Source: Pararhizobium sp. YC-54
GTDB taxonomy: Bacteria > Pseudomonadota > Alphaproteobacteria > Rhizobiales > Rhizobiaceae
Length of the DNA stretch: 64,000 nucleotides
Direction of reading: 5' to 3'
Assembly: GCF_025847205.1 (NCBI RefSeq)
Contig: NZ_JAOYTH010000013.1
Span: 1 to 64,000, forward strand
A program made the position numbers and the translations under genes. Positions 15,678-25,936 of this stretch are shown one piece after another (position 1 is the stretch's first letter; each line of letters begins with the position of its first letter). The notes beneath the pieces were generated by a model. The model had not been told where the DNA came from and made no database searches. It saw nothing but the letters and a program-made list of their open reading frames with translations.

Positions 15678-15702
15678 AACGAGCCGGCAAAGAAAAAGTT
15701 CC
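15678..15702 (-). promoter_or_regulatory. Perfect EcfG promoter of the small RNA
   Basis: On the minus strand GGAAC (15702-15698), 16 nt, CGTT (15681-15678). No protein-coding gene lies downstream on this strand before the terminator at 15544, so the promoter can only serve a non-coding transcript. Confidence 0.85.
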
Positions 15703-15745
15703 GCGCAGGTTTCATTTTTTTTGTGGTTATAAAATCCGCCCTTTT

Positions 15746-17326
15746 TCAAAGCATTTCCAGCTCGGCGCGGTGCCTGTAGAGGCTAAGGAACTTGCGATAG
15801 TCGCGATCATAGGTTTCCCGCATGTCCGCATTCGGATATTGCGCATGGCCGCCGGGATACATGGCCGGTCCGGCGGCGCGCAGGTCCGGATAGAGGCCGC
15901 CGGCGACCGAGGCGACCATGGCCGTGCCGAGCAGGACGGCATCATTGGTTTCCGGCACGACGACCGTGCAGCCGGTCACATCGCAATAGAGTTCCATCAA
16001 CAGCACGTTGCGGACATGGCCGCCGGTCACATGCAGGGTATCGAGATCGTAACCCGCCTCCTTCATCATTTCCAGAATGTGGCGAACGCCGAGTGCTATC
16101 GCCACGCAGGTGCGCCAATACAGCCGGCAGAGCGCGTCGAACGAACTATCCAGCGTCAAACCGCTGATGACGCCGAGTGCATGCGGATCGGCAAGCGGCG
16201 AGCGATTGCCGTGAAAATCCGGCAGGACGTGCAGACGCGCGGCAAATTCACTGCCGTAAGCTGCGCGCAGTTCCTGAATGCGAAGCACGATCCGCGCGTG
16301 AACCTCGGCATCCGGCTCGCCGCCGGCACTGTGGCTGCGCACGACATGATCAAGCAGAGCGCCGGTTGCCGATTGTCCGCCCTCGATCAGCCAGCTGTCT
16401 GCAAACGCCGCCTCGAAGTAAGGCCCCCACATGCCGAAGCCCGGCTTCATCTCCTTGGAAAAGGCGACGATGCAGCTGGAGGTTCCCGCGATCAAGGCGA
16501 GTTGCCGCTCCAGCTTGTCCGGCTCGCCGGCAAAGCCGCCGAGCACGCCGATGGCGCCTGCATAGGCGTCGATCACCCCCGTCGCCACCTTGCAGGCCTC
16601 ATGCAGACCCAGTTCGGCCGCCGCCGCCGCCGTCAGATGCCCGACCGATTGCCCGACCGGCAGCGTCTTTTCCGGCAGCGCGCCGCGCGCGCGCAAGTCC
16701 TCAAGCCCGATCCTGGCGAGGAACTCATCCTGCCAGCCGTTCTCCTTATGGGAAAGATAGTTCCACTTGGCCGTCAGCGTGCAGCGCGACCGTGCGGCAT
16801 TGCCGGTTGCCCGCCAGGACATGAAATCGGCGAGATCGAAGAAATATCCCGTCTTTTCCCACTGTTGCCGCAGGTTCTGCTTCAGCCACATCAGCTTCGG
16901 CATTTCCATTTCCGGCGACATCACGCGGCCGGAATGGTTGAGGACAGGATGTTGCGTGGCCGTGCAGAAATCAGCCTGCTTCAGCGCCCGATGATCGAGC
17001 CAGACGATCGTATCCCAGCGCGGATCGCCCTTGCGGTTGACCGACAAAGGCGCACCGTCCATGCCCCGCACGACCAGCGAGCAGGTCGCATCGAACCCGA
17101 TCGCAGCGATCGCTTCGGAGGGCACGCCAGCCTTGGCACGCGCCGTTTTGACGGCAATGCAGACGGCAGACCAGATATTTTCGGAATCATGCTCGGCGTG
17201 ATTTTCTTCCGGCCGGTTCATCGCGATCGGATAGTCCGCGCGGGCCAACTGCTTGCCATGCCTATCGAAAATGCCGGCGCGTGCGCTGCCGGTTCCGACA
17301 TCGACAGCAACGATCAAATCAGCCAT
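15746..17326 (-). CDS. FGGY-family pentulose kinase
   Basis: A 526-residue sugar kinase of the FGGY family. N-terminal phosphate loop VAVDVGTGSARAGIFD, GFDATCSLV and DTIVWLDHRA (catalytic aspartate region) in the first half; LIAGTSSCIVAF and DTLHVTGGHVRNVLLMELYCDVTG (adenosine-binding) in the second. It resembles the D-ribulokinase/L-ribulokinase type; in polyol operons the likely substrate is a ketopentose or ketohexose formed by the dehydrogenases. Start overlaps the HAD gene stop (ATGA). Last gene of the smo-mtlK operon; substrate not certain. Confidence 0.85.
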   Translation of the reverse strand: MADLIVAVDVGTGSARAGIFDRHGKQLARADYPIAMNRPEENHAEHDSENIWSAVCIAVKTARAKAGVPSEAIAAIGFDATCSLVVRGMDGAPLSVNRKGDPRWDTIVWLDHRALKQADFCTATQHPVLNHSGRVMSPEMEMPKLMWLKQNLRQQWEKTGYFFDLADFMSWRATGNAARSRCTLTAKWNYLSHKENGWQDEFLARIGLEDLRARGALPEKTLPVGQSVGHLTAAAAAELGLHEACKVATGVIDAYAGAIGVLGGFAGEPDKLERQLALIAGTSSCIVAFSKEMKPGFGMWGPYFEAAFADSWLIEGGQSATGALLDHVVRSHSAGGEPDAEVHARIVLRIQELRAAYGSEFAARLHVLPDFHGNRSPLADPHALGVISGLTLDSSFDALCRLYWRTCVAIALGVRHILEMMKEAGYDLDTLHVTGGHVRNVLLMELYCDVTGCTVVVPETNDAVLLGTAMVASVAGGLYPDLRAAGPAMYPGGHAQYPNADMRETYDRDYRKFLSLYRHRAELEML

Positions 17327-18021
17327 CAGAGCCCTGCGTTCCCGTCCCTTTGTTCTTTGCGGACAAAATGGATCAATTCCCGCATATCGTCAAACAGCAC
17401 GTCCGGTGAAAGCCGCCGCAGTGTCTCCAGATGCCGTTCCGACTTTGCATGCGAAGCGCCGGCGAAGGCAAAAACCCGCATGCCAGCCGCCTTGGCGGCC
17501 TCGATGCCAGCCGGGCTGTCTTCGACGACGATGCAATTTTCCGGTGGCGTGGCCATCTCTGCGGCCGCATGCAGGAACAGGTCCGGCGCCGGTTTGCCGC
17601 GCTCGACCATCGACGAGCTGAACAGATAGGGTTCGAGCTTGCCGATCAGTCCGGTAATGGTCAGGGACAGCCGGATGCGCTCCATCTGGCTGGACGATGC
17701 CACGCAGCGCGGCAGATCGAGCTGATCGAGCGCTTCGGCAATGCCCGCCACCGGCTGCAATTCCTGGCGGAAGCGCTGGTAGAGATCGAGGCGCATCTGC
17801 TCCAGAAAATGATCGTCCACCGCCAGTCCGTAATCCTCGTGCAGGATATCCGACATGGTCTTCAAGCTCTTGCCGAGGAACCGCTCGGTTGCCTCTTCGG
17901 CATCCATATCGACGCCAGCATTGCGCAAGACGCGAACCAGGACGTCGAGTGACAAGGGTTCGCTGTCGACCAGAACCCCGTCGCAATCGAAAATCACCAG
18001 CTTTGGCGGATGCGTCTTCAT
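17326..18021 (-). CDS. HAD-superfamily phosphatase (beta-PGM-like)
   Basis: 231 residues. Motif I LVIFDCDGVLVDSEP, motif II VASSSQ, motif III lysine in ERGKPAPDLFLHAA and motif IV NCIVVEDSPAGIEAA define a subclass I HAD hydrolase of the phosphoglucomutase/sugar-phosphatase type. The ATG at 18021 (MKTHPPKLVIFDCDG) places motif I at the usual distance. Located between mannitol dehydrogenase and the FGGY kinase, it probably clears or interconverts a polyol-derived sugar phosphate. Confidence 0.85.
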   Translation of the reverse strand: MKTHPPKLVIFDCDGVLVDSEPLSLDVLVRVLRNAGVDMDAEEATERFLGKSLKTMSDILHEDYGLAVDDHFLEQMRLDLYQRFRQELQPVAGIAEALDQLDLPRCVASSSQMERIRLSLTITGLIGKLEPYLFSSSMVERGKPAPDLFLHAAAEMATPPENCIVVEDSPAGIEAAKAAGMRVFAFAGASHAKSERHLETLRRLSPDVLFDDMRELIHFVRKEQRDGNAGL

Positions 18022-18102
18022 GTCCGTCAGCCCTCTGCTTGCGCGCAAAGGTGGACGCCTGTTGCGGCCACGGCGTTGCGCGGGGGCTGAAGCGTCACGA
18101 CG

Positions 18103-19587
18103 TCATTCTCCAAGTTTTCCGTCAAGATAGAGCTGCAGCGTTGCTCGCGTGCCCTTGCCCCAAAGTGTTTGCAGCGCATGTGCGAACCGTTTCTGGAACA
18201 GCGTCGATTGCGCAACATCGCCGAAGATGTCCGAAAGCGCAAGAAAGGCCTGTGGATCGTCCTTGGCCTTGATGGCCGCCGCATGAAGCCGGTCTGCACT
18301 CGCATCGTTGAAGGTGATCGGCTTGCCGCTGTCCGTGGTTCCGGCAAAATACCGGCACCAGAGCGCCGATACCAGCGCGAGGCCGACGACATCCTCGCCG
18401 CGCCGCAGCCGGTCGGCTGTCGTCGGCAGGATGAACTTCGGCTGGCGGTTCGATCCGTCCTGTGCAAGCCGTGGAATGGTGTCGCCGATCTTCGGGTTTA
18501 GCAGGCGCGTCTCCACCTTCTTGAAATAGGCATTAAGATCAGTGTTCGGCACCGGCGGAATGACGGGAATGATCTCGTCGTGCTCCAGCTTCGCCAGAAA
18601 GGCACAGACCGTCGCGTCCTCCATCGCCTCATGGACGAAATGGATGTCGAGAAGCGCTGCCGGATAGGCGATTGCCGCATGGCCGCCATTCAGGATGCGG
18701 ATTTTCATGTGTTCGTAAGGTGCGACATCCGGTACGAACTGGACGCCGACGGTTTCGAGCGCCGGCCGGCCGGCCGGAAAGTGATCCTCCAGCACCCATT
18801 GCTTGAACTCTTCGCAAAAGACCGGCCAGTTGTCATCAATACCGTAATCGTCGGCGACGATGCCGACTTCGCGCGGGCCGGTCGCCGGCGTAATGCGGTC
18901 GACCATGCCGTTCGGGAAGGCAACATTGGCCTCGATCCATTCGGCAAGCGCCGGATCGGAAAGCCGTGCAAGACCACTGACGGCCGCATGCGTGACCTCC
19001 CCGTTGCCCGGGATATTGTCGCAGGACATCACCGTAAACGGCACGATGCCCTTGTCCTTGCGGGCTTTCAGCCCGGCAATGATGAGACCGAATACGGTCT
19101 TCGGATCGCCCGGGCTCTGGCTGTCGGCAACAATGGCGGGGTGTTTGGGATTGAACACGCCCGACGCCGGGTCGATGAAATAACCGCCCTCGGTGATCGT
19201 CAGCGAAACGATGCGGATCGCCGGGTCTGAAAGCACGGCGATTGTCGCTGCCGCATTGCCCGGACGCAGATAGTCGATCATCGGTGCGGTGACGCGCGCC
19301 GCACTCTTGTTGTTGTCCTGCTCGACCACCGTCGTCAGGAAATCCTGCTCTTCAAGCTTCGCCCGCATCGCCTCGTCCGAGAGCAAGACCCCTGCCCCGA
19401 TGATCGCCCAGTCGTGATCGCTGCCGGTGTTGAACAGGTCGTCGAGATAGATCGCCTGATGCGCCCGGTGGAAATTGCCGACGCCGAAATGGACGATACC
19501 CGCCTTCAGCGACGAGCGGTCATAGGCCGGGATCGCAGCGGTCGCCTTGATGGCAGAGAGATTGGCGAGCGAGAGTTTGGTCGTCAT
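18103..19587 (-). CDS. mtlK: Mannitol 2-dehydrogenase
   Basis: A 494-residue long-chain polyol dehydrogenase. GIVHFGVGNFHRAHQA is the N-terminal cofactor-binding segment; the family catalytic signature K-x4-N-x2-H is present in KIRILNGGHAA. Converts D-mannitol (also arabitol, sorbitol) to the ketose with NAD. ATG 19587 is 6 nt after AAGGA; ATG 19593 overlaps that site. It lies 27 bp after smoS in the same operon. Confidence 0.92.
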   Translation of the reverse strand: MTTKLSLANLSAIKATAAIPAYDRSSLKAGIVHFGVGNFHRAHQAIYLDDLFNTGSDHDWAIIGAGVLLSDEAMRAKLEEQDFLTTVVEQDNNKSAARVTAPMIDYLRPGNAAATIAVLSDPAIRIVSLTITEGGYFIDPASGVFNPKHPAIVADSQSPGDPKTVFGLIIAGLKARKDKGIVPFTVMSCDNIPGNGEVTHAAVSGLARLSDPALAEWIEANVAFPNGMVDRITPATGPREVGIVADDYGIDDNWPVFCEEFKQWVLEDHFPAGRPALETVGVQFVPDVAPYEHMKIRILNGGHAAIAYPAALLDIHFVHEAMEDATVCAFLAKLEHDEIIPVIPPVPNTDLNAYFKKVETRLLNPKIGDTIPRLAQDGSNRQPKFILPTTADRLRRGEDVVGLALVSALWCRYFAGTTDSGKPITFNDASADRLHAAAIKAKDDPQAFLALSDIFGDVAQSTLFQKRFAHALQTLWGKGTRATLQLYLDGKLGE

Positions 19588-19614
19588 GTTCATTCCTTTC
19601 GACGAGCTTTGAGC

Positions 19615-20384
19615 TCAGCTCATCCAGTTGCCGCCGTCGACATTGTAGGTCTGCGAAACGACATAGTTGCTGTCGGCGGAGGCGAGGAAGATCGCCATGC
19701 CCGTCAGGTCCTCGGCCGTGCCCATGCGCCCGAAGGGAACCTCGGCGCCGGCAAGCCTCTTCTTCTCGCCAAGCGGACGGTTTTCGTACTTGGCAAACAG
19801 CGCATCGACACCATCCCAGTGCTCGCCATCGACGACGCCGGGGGCGATCGCGTTGACGTTGATGCCGTGCTTGATGAGGTTCAGTCCCGCCGACTGGGTG
19901 AGGCTGATGACGGCGGCCTTGGTGGCGCAGTAAACGGCGACGAGAGCTTCACCGCGGCGTCCGGCCTGGCTTGCCATGTTGATGATCTTGCCGCCGCGGC
20001 CCTGCGCAATCATCTGCTTTGCAGCGGCCTGCATGGTAAAAAGCGTGCCGGAGACATTGATCGTAAAGAGCCTGTCGTAGCTTTCGCGGGTGATCTCGAC
20101 GATGGGTGCAAGATCGAACAGGGCCGCATTGTTGACGAGAATATCGAGACCGCCTGCCTTTGCGGCGACAGCGGCGATTGCCTCGTCGATCGACACCTGG
20201 CTGGTCACGTCCATTTCCACGGCATAGGCCGATGGGCCAAGCTCGCCCGCCGTCGTTTTCGCGCGCTCAAGGTTGATGTCAGCGATGGCGACGGTCGCCC
20301 CTTCGCGGATATAGGCCTCAGCGAAAGCGCGTCCGATCCCGCGCGCCGATCCCGTGATCAACGCGCTTTTACCCTTGAGCCGTG

Positions 20385-20388
<4 letters not shown>
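19615..20388 (-). CDS. smoS: Sorbitol dehydrogenase (short-chain dehydrogenase SmoS)
   Basis: A 257-residue SDR: NAD-binding TGSARGIG at the N-terminus, NNAAL structural motif, and catalytic YCATK (Tyr-x3-Lys) after the serine of the active site. In Rhodobacter and Sinorhizobium SmoS oxidises D-glucitol to fructose and galactitol to tagatose. The ATG at 20388 is the domain start; a longer upstream in-frame extension lies inside smoK. It overlaps the smoK stop by 4 bp. Confidence 0.9.
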
Positions 20389-21386
<998 letters not shown>

Positions 21387-21413
21387 GCGTGCCTCCCGAG
21401 TCTTTTCTTTGAG

Positions 21414-22238
21414 TTACTTCACGGCGCCAAAGGTCAGGCCGCGGACAAGTTGCTTCTGGCTGAACCAGCCCATGATCAGGATCGGCGCAATCGCAAGCGT
21501 CGAGGCTGCCGACAGCTTTGCCCAGAACAGACCTTGCGGGCTGGAGAAAGAGGCAATGAAGGCTGTGAGTGGTGCTGCATCGGTGGTCGTCAGGCGGATC
21601 GTCCAGAACGCTTCGTTCCAGGCAAGAATGATGTTGAGCAGCATGGTCGATGCAATGCCGGGTACGGCCATCGGCGTCAGCACATAGATGATCTCGCCCC
21701 AGAGCGACGCCCCGTCCATCCGCGCCGCTTCCAGGATTTCGCCCGGAATTTCGCGAAAGTACGTGTAGAGCATCCAGATCACGATCGGCAGGTTGATCAT
21801 CGTCAACATGGCAGTCAGACCGATTCTGCTGTCGAGCAGGCCAAAGTCACGGAACAACAGATAGATCGGAACAAGGACCGCGACGGCCGGCATCATCTTG
21901 GTGGAGAGCATCCACATCAGGATGTCCTTGGTCTTGTTCGTCGGCGAAAATGCCATCGACCAGGCAGAGGGAACCGCGATCAGCAGCGCCAGGATCGTCG
22001 AGCCGACCGACAGGATCACCGAGTTCATGAACGGCTTGAAGTAATTGCTTTGCGACTGGACCGCCACGTAGCTTTCGACGGTTCCAGACGGGATCAGGTT
22101 GAAGCCCTGGATCGCCTCGGTCTCGGACTTGAAGCTGGTGATGATCGTATAAAGGATCGGGAAAAAGATCACGAGCGCGATGATCCAGGCGGCGATCGTG
22201 AAGACTGCTGTTCTTCTGGTCGAAACTGCACGGGCCAT
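21414..22238 (-). CDS. smoG: Polyol ABC transporter permease
   Basis: A 274-residue MalG-type permease with six membrane helices. The coupling EAA motif appears as EILEAARMDGASLWGEIIYVLTPMA. ATG 22238 has GGGAGG 7 nt upstream and is chosen over an in-frame start at 22274 that lies inside smoF. Confidence 0.92.
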   Translation of the reverse strand: MARAVSTRRTAVFTIAAWIIALVIFFPILYTIITSFKSETEAIQGFNLIPSGTVESYVAVQSQSNYFKPFMNSVILSVGSTILALLIAVPSAWSMAFSPTNKTKDILMWMLSTKMMPAVAVLVPIYLLFRDFGLLDSRIGLTAMLTMINLPIVIWMLYTYFREIPGEILEAARMDGASLWGEIIYVLTPMAVPGIASTMLLNIILAWNEAFWTIRLTTTDAAPLTAFIASFSSPQGLFWAKLSAASTLAIAPILIMGWFSQKQLVRGLTFGAVK

Positions 22239-22251
22239 GGTCTTGCCTCCC

Positions 22252-23124
22252 TTATTTGTCGAGGTTCTTGCCAACGGCGCGCATCAGGAAGAAGGCGACG
22301 ATATTGGCGAGGATGACTGCGATGATGCCGCCTGCCGAAGCGCCGCCGACGTCATAGCCGAGAAGTGCTGTGCGATAGATCAGGAACGGCAGGTTCGTGG
22401 ATGCATAGCCCGGCCCGCCATTGGTGGTGACGAGGATTTCGGCGTAGACGCCCAGAAGGAAAATGGTCTGGATCAGGATAACGACGGTGATCGAACGGGC
22501 CAGATGCGGCACCGTCAGGTAGATGAACCGGCTGACAAAGCCGGCCCCATCCATTTCGGCGGCCTCCTTCTGCTCGCCGTCAAGCGATTGCAGGGCGGTC
22601 AACAGGATGAGCGTCGCAAACGGCAGCCATTGCCAGGCGACGATGATAATGATCGAAAACAGCGGATACTGGCCAAACCAGTCGACCGGCTGCAGGCCGA
22701 AGAAGCGGCTGATATCGGCAAACACGCCATATTGCGGATGCATGATCATGTTCTTCCAGACCAGTGCCGCCACCGGCGGCATGACGAAGAACGGTGAGAT
22801 CACCAGGATGCGGACGAGCCCCTGACCCCACATCGGCTGATCGAGCAGAAGCGCAATGGCGATACCGCCGATGACCGTGATAAAAAGCACGCCGACCACG
22901 ATGACCAGCGTGTTCCAGATGGACTGGAAAAAAGCGGGATCCGTATAGAAATATTCGTAGTTGAACAGGCCAGCGAAACTGACATTGCCGGGATTGAGCA
23001 GATTGTAATTCTGGAACGAAAACCACAGCGTCATGGCCAGTGGTACGATCATCCAGATGAGGAGAAGCCCGACGGACGGGGCCATCATCCAGCGCGCAAG
23101 CGCCCGCGTATTCTGCGTAGCCAT
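22252..23124 (-). CDS. smoF: Polyol ABC transporter permease
   Basis: A 290-residue MalF-type permease with six helices and EAA-type loop (EQKEAAEMDGAGFVSRFIYLTVP). ATG 23124 follows GAGGGAGG. Pairs with SmoG. Confidence 0.92.
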   Translation of the reverse strand: MATQNTRALARWMMAPSVGLLLIWMIVPLAMTLWFSFQNYNLLNPGNVSFAGLFNYEYFYTDPAFFQSIWNTLVIVVGVLFITVIGGIAIALLLDQPMWGQGLVRILVISPFFVMPPVAALVWKNMIMHPQYGVFADISRFFGLQPVDWFGQYPLFSIIIIVAWQWLPFATLILLTALQSLDGEQKEAAEMDGAGFVSRFIYLTVPHLARSITVVILIQTIFLLGVYAEILVTTNGGPGYASTNLPFLIYRTALLGYDVGGASAGGIIAVILANIVAFFLMRAVGKNLDK

Positions 23125-23214
23125 TTCAACACCCTCCCTCTGATGCCGGTACGGACACCCGCCCCGCCGGGAGGGCAGCAAACCGGCCGCCTTGGTATTC
23201 TTTTTTTGGAAAAG

Positions 23215-23264
23215 CCTGACGCCAACCGCAGCAACTATAGATATTCACGACGGTTGACGTCAGG
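23215..23264 (-). terminator. Stem-loop between smoE and smoF
   Basis: A 14-bp stem with one mismatch (CCTGACGTCAACCG / CGGTTGGCGTCAGG on the minus strand) followed by GCTTTTCC. It lies in the smoE-smoF gap (23125-23317). Likely a partial terminator or 3' stabiliser that lets the binding-protein mRNA exceed the permease mRNA, as in many sugar ABC operons. Confidence 0.65.
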
Positions 23265-23317
23265 TTCTAGTTGACGACCCGGATGGTAGTCCGGACCGTC
23301 TTTCCTTGGGAAGGAAC

Positions 23318-24628
23318 CTACTTGATGTAGCCGCCACGCGTCATTTCACGTGTGGTTACCTGCTGTGCTTGCGCCAGCGCATCGTCAACCGTCATCTGAC
23401 CGGCCAGAGCCGCCGAGAAGAGCTGTCCGACTGTCGTGCCGAGCCCCTGGAATTCCGGGATCGCGACGAACTGGACACCGACGTAAGGGACCGGTTTCAC
23501 GGTCGGTTTGGTCGGGTCAGCCGCATTGATCGATTCCAGCGTCATCTTGGCGAACGGAGCCGCCTTCTGATACTCGGGATTGGCATAGAGCGAGGAGCGC
23601 GTGCCAGGAGGAACATTTGCCCAGCCTTCCTTCTCTGCAACCAGATCGGCATAGTGCTTGCTGGTGGCCCAGGACACGAACTTCTGGGCCGCTTCCGCCT
23701 TCTGCGTTCCGGCAGGAACGCCGAGCGACCAGGCCCACAGCCAGTTGCCGCGCTTGCCAAGACCAGTGTCTGGAGCAAGAGCGAAACCGACCTTGTCGGC
23801 AACGGTCGAGTCCTTCGGATTGGTCACGAACGAAGCAGCCACCGTGGCATCGATCCACATGCCGCACTTGCCCTGCTGGAAGAGCGCCAGGTTTTCGTTG
23901 AAGCCGTTGGACGACGCGCCCTGCGGGCCGGCATCGTTCATCAGCTTGACGTACATGTCGAGCGTGTTCTTCCATTCCGGCTGATCGAACTGGGGCTTCC
24001 AGTTCTCGTCGAACCAGCGTGCGCCGAAAGCGTTGGACGTGGCGGTCAGGAACGCCATGTTCTCACCCCAGCCGGCCTTGCCGCGAAGGCAAATGCCGTT
24101 GATGCCGGCCGCGCGGTCGGTCATCTTGCGGGCTGCGTCACCGATGAACTCCCAGGTCGGGGCATCAGGCATGGTCAGCCCCGCCTTTTCCATCAGGTCC
24201 TTGCGGTACATGACCATCGAGCTTTCGCCATAGAACGGCGCGGCATAGAGCTTGTTGTCCATGGTCAGGCCCGAACGGATGGCGGGCAAAAGGTCGTCGA
24301 CGTCATAATCGGCGCCGAGGTTGTCGAGCGGCAGCAACCAGCCCTGCTTGGCCCAGATCGGAACTTCGTAGGTACCGATCGTCAGCACATCGTACTGGCC
24401 GCCCTTGGTGGCGATGTCCGTGGTGACGCGTTCGCGCAGGACGTTCTCTTCGAGGGTGACCCATTCCAGCTGAATGTCGGGATTGGCCTTGGTGAAATCG
24501 TCCGTCAGCGTCTGCATCCGGACCATGTCGCCGTTGTTCACCGTGGCAATGGTGAGGGTTTCTGCCTGGGCCAAACCCGCAATGACGACTGCCGAGCATG
24601 TGCCCAGCAAAAAAGTTTTCAAGTTCAT
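23318..24628 (-). CDS. smoE: Sorbitol/mannitol-binding protein
   Basis: A 436-residue extracellular solute-binding protein family 1. Signal peptide NLKTFLLGTCSAVVIAGLAQA, then ETLTIATVNNGDMVRMQTLTDDFTKANPDIQLEWVTLEE, typical of SmoE. ATG 24628 has GGGAGGAAGA upstream; an earlier in-frame start at 24676 lies in the operator. First gene of the transporter set. Confidence 0.92.
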   Translation of the reverse strand: MNLKTFLLGTCSAVVIAGLAQAETLTIATVNNGDMVRMQTLTDDFTKANPDIQLEWVTLEENVLRERVTTDIATKGGQYDVLTIGTYEVPIWAKQGWLLPLDNLGADYDVDDLLPAIRSGLTMDNKLYAAPFYGESSMVMYRKDLMEKAGLTMPDAPTWEFIGDAARKMTDRAAGINGICLRGKAGWGENMAFLTATSNAFGARWFDENWKPQFDQPEWKNTLDMYVKLMNDAGPQGASSNGFNENLALFQQGKCGMWIDATVAASFVTNPKDSTVADKVGFALAPDTGLGKRGNWLWAWSLGVPAGTQKAEAAQKFVSWATSKHYADLVAEKEGWANVPPGTRSSLYANPEYQKAAPFAKMTLESINAADPTKPTVKPVPYVGVQFVAIPEFQGLGTTVGQLFSAALAGQMTVDDALAQAQQVTTREMTRGGYIK

Positions 24629-24662
24629 ATTCTTCCTCCCAGAAGAGTTATGAGCATTTGCC

Positions 24663-24676
24663 TTGCTCGTGAGCAA
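24663..24676. promoter_or_regulatory. Operator candidate upstream of smoE
   Basis: Inverted repeat TTGCTC-GT-GAGCAA, with further TGAGCA and TTACTCA half-sites on either side, 35-48 bp upstream of smoE. The same half-site recurs at 24774-24792. Candidate target for the adjacent SorC-family regulator. Confidence 0.6.
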
Positions 24677-24773
24677 TTACTCACACATTTGCAAAAAATG
24701 TCAATTGCATTCGTTACTGCAGCGCAGAACGGCAGCCTATTGATTTGATTTTATTAATGAAAAATTCTGGGCA

Positions 24774-24792
24774 TTTGCTCAGTTATTGAGCA
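24774..24792. promoter_or_regulatory. Second operator-like repeat at the 3' end of the regulator gene
   Basis: TTGCTCA-N5-TGAGCAA, overlapping the last codons of the regulator gene and about 110 bp from the first site. Two spaced sites would allow looping or cooperative binding by a tetrameric SorC-type protein. Confidence 0.5.
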
Positions 24793-25732
24793 AAAACTCC
24801 GCAGTCGTCTCGTCGGTGATCAAACCGTTGATCACCCGGCCTTTGAGAGCAGCTCTGAGGGCGACGTATTTTCGCTGCCCCTTGGCGATGCCGATCACAG
24901 TCGCAGAATCACGCGACGGCAAGGGCACGCTGGCGACACGCCTGTTAATGCTGCCGGACATCATCTGCCCATCGCGATCAAACATCCAGCCGCAGATTTC
25001 GCCTGCAGCCCCCTCGTCCACCAGGCGAAGCATTTCGTCCTGGGCAAGGAAGCCGTCTTCGCACAGAGGCGCCCGCTCGCCCAGTTCACCGACGCCGACG
25101 AAAGCGACATTTGCCTCGGAGCCGAGCTGCAGGGCGAACTTCACCAGCGCCTGATTGTGCAGCACCGCCCGCTCCTCCGGCGAAGACACAAGAACCGGCA
25201 ACGGCATGGGAAAATGCCGCGCCTTGATGGCGTCCGCCATCGAGAAGATGACGTTGTAATAGGCAGCCGATCCGTCCAGCCTGATATTGCCGGTCAAGGA
25301 CACGATGCGGTGTTGGGGACACTCCATCGCCGGCAGCTGGTCGATCGCAGCCTTCAGCGTTCGCCCCGTACCGATCGCCAGGATGATCGGATCGGCCGAT
25401 TTCAGCCAGCGCTCGATCTCGGCGGCCCCCGCCTCGGCGATGCCGACCGTCGTCGATGACGAACCGGGATCGCTCGGCACGACGTCCACATGCCGGAGGT
25501 CGAATTTTTCCTTGAGGCGAAGCCCGAGTTCGAGACAGGCGGCGATCGGATGGTCGAGACGGACCTTGATCAGGCGTTCGGCCATCGCCAGCGAAACCAG
25601 CCGCTGCGCCGATTGACGGGAAATGCCCATGATGGAGGCGATTTCATCCTGGGTGCGCCCGGCGACATAATAAAGCCAGCCCGCACGCGCGGCGTCATCG
25701 AGCCTGTTATTGCCTTCCGGTCTGCGCGCCAT
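24779..25732 (-). CDS. smoC: SorC-family transcriptional regulator of the polyol operon
   Basis: A 317-residue regulator. N-terminal HTH (LDDAARAGWLYYVAGRTQDEIASIMGISRQSAQRLVSLA) and a large C-terminal sugar-phosphate-sensing domain (AIGTGRTLKAAIDQLP, SLTGNIR, FVGVGELGERAPLCEDGFL, ALRAALKGRVINGLITDE) define the SorC/DeoR-like family. ATG 25732 follows AGGAG; a 17-residue longer form is less supported. It is upstream of and co-directional with smoE and likely responds to a polyol-derived phosphate. Confidence 0.88.
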   Translation of the reverse strand: MARRPEGNNRLDDAARAGWLYYVAGRTQDEIASIMGISRQSAQRLVSLAMAERLIKVRLDHPIAACLELGLRLKEKFDLRHVDVVPSDPGSSSTTVGIAEAGAAEIERWLKSADPIILAIGTGRTLKAAIDQLPAMECPQHRIVSLTGNIRLDGSAAYYNVIFSMADAIKARHFPMPLPVLVSSPEERAVLHNQALVKFALQLGSEANVAFVGVGELGERAPLCEDGFLAQDEMLRLVDEGAAGEICGWMFDRDGQMMSGSINRRVASVPLPSRDSATVIGIAKGQRKYVALRAALKGRVINGLITDETTAEFLLNN

Positions 25733-25864
25733 TTTCCGTACTCCTAGAGGAATGTGCTGACACTTTTTCCGCCCTTCTGTCAAACACTGGCCATGGCCAA
25801 CCCCGCTACAGAGGCTGCAAAACCCCTACAGCGCCGGGATTTTCAACGATCTTCATTTTAAAAT

Positions 25865-25880
25865 TTTACCGTTTGATAAA
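25865..25880. promoter_or_regulatory. RutR-like operator candidate upstream of preT
   Basis: TTTACC-GTTT-GATAAA is a degenerate inverted repeat about 57 bp upstream of preT. It resembles the RutR box TTGACCA-N2-TGGTCAA with four mismatches. A closer match lies before the ureidopropionase gene (31390-31405). Confidence 0.45.
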
Positions 25881-25936
25881 AAAATAAAGCGTGGTACCGT
25901 TTCTATATCCTGAGGCACGACATTTGGGAGCAAAAA

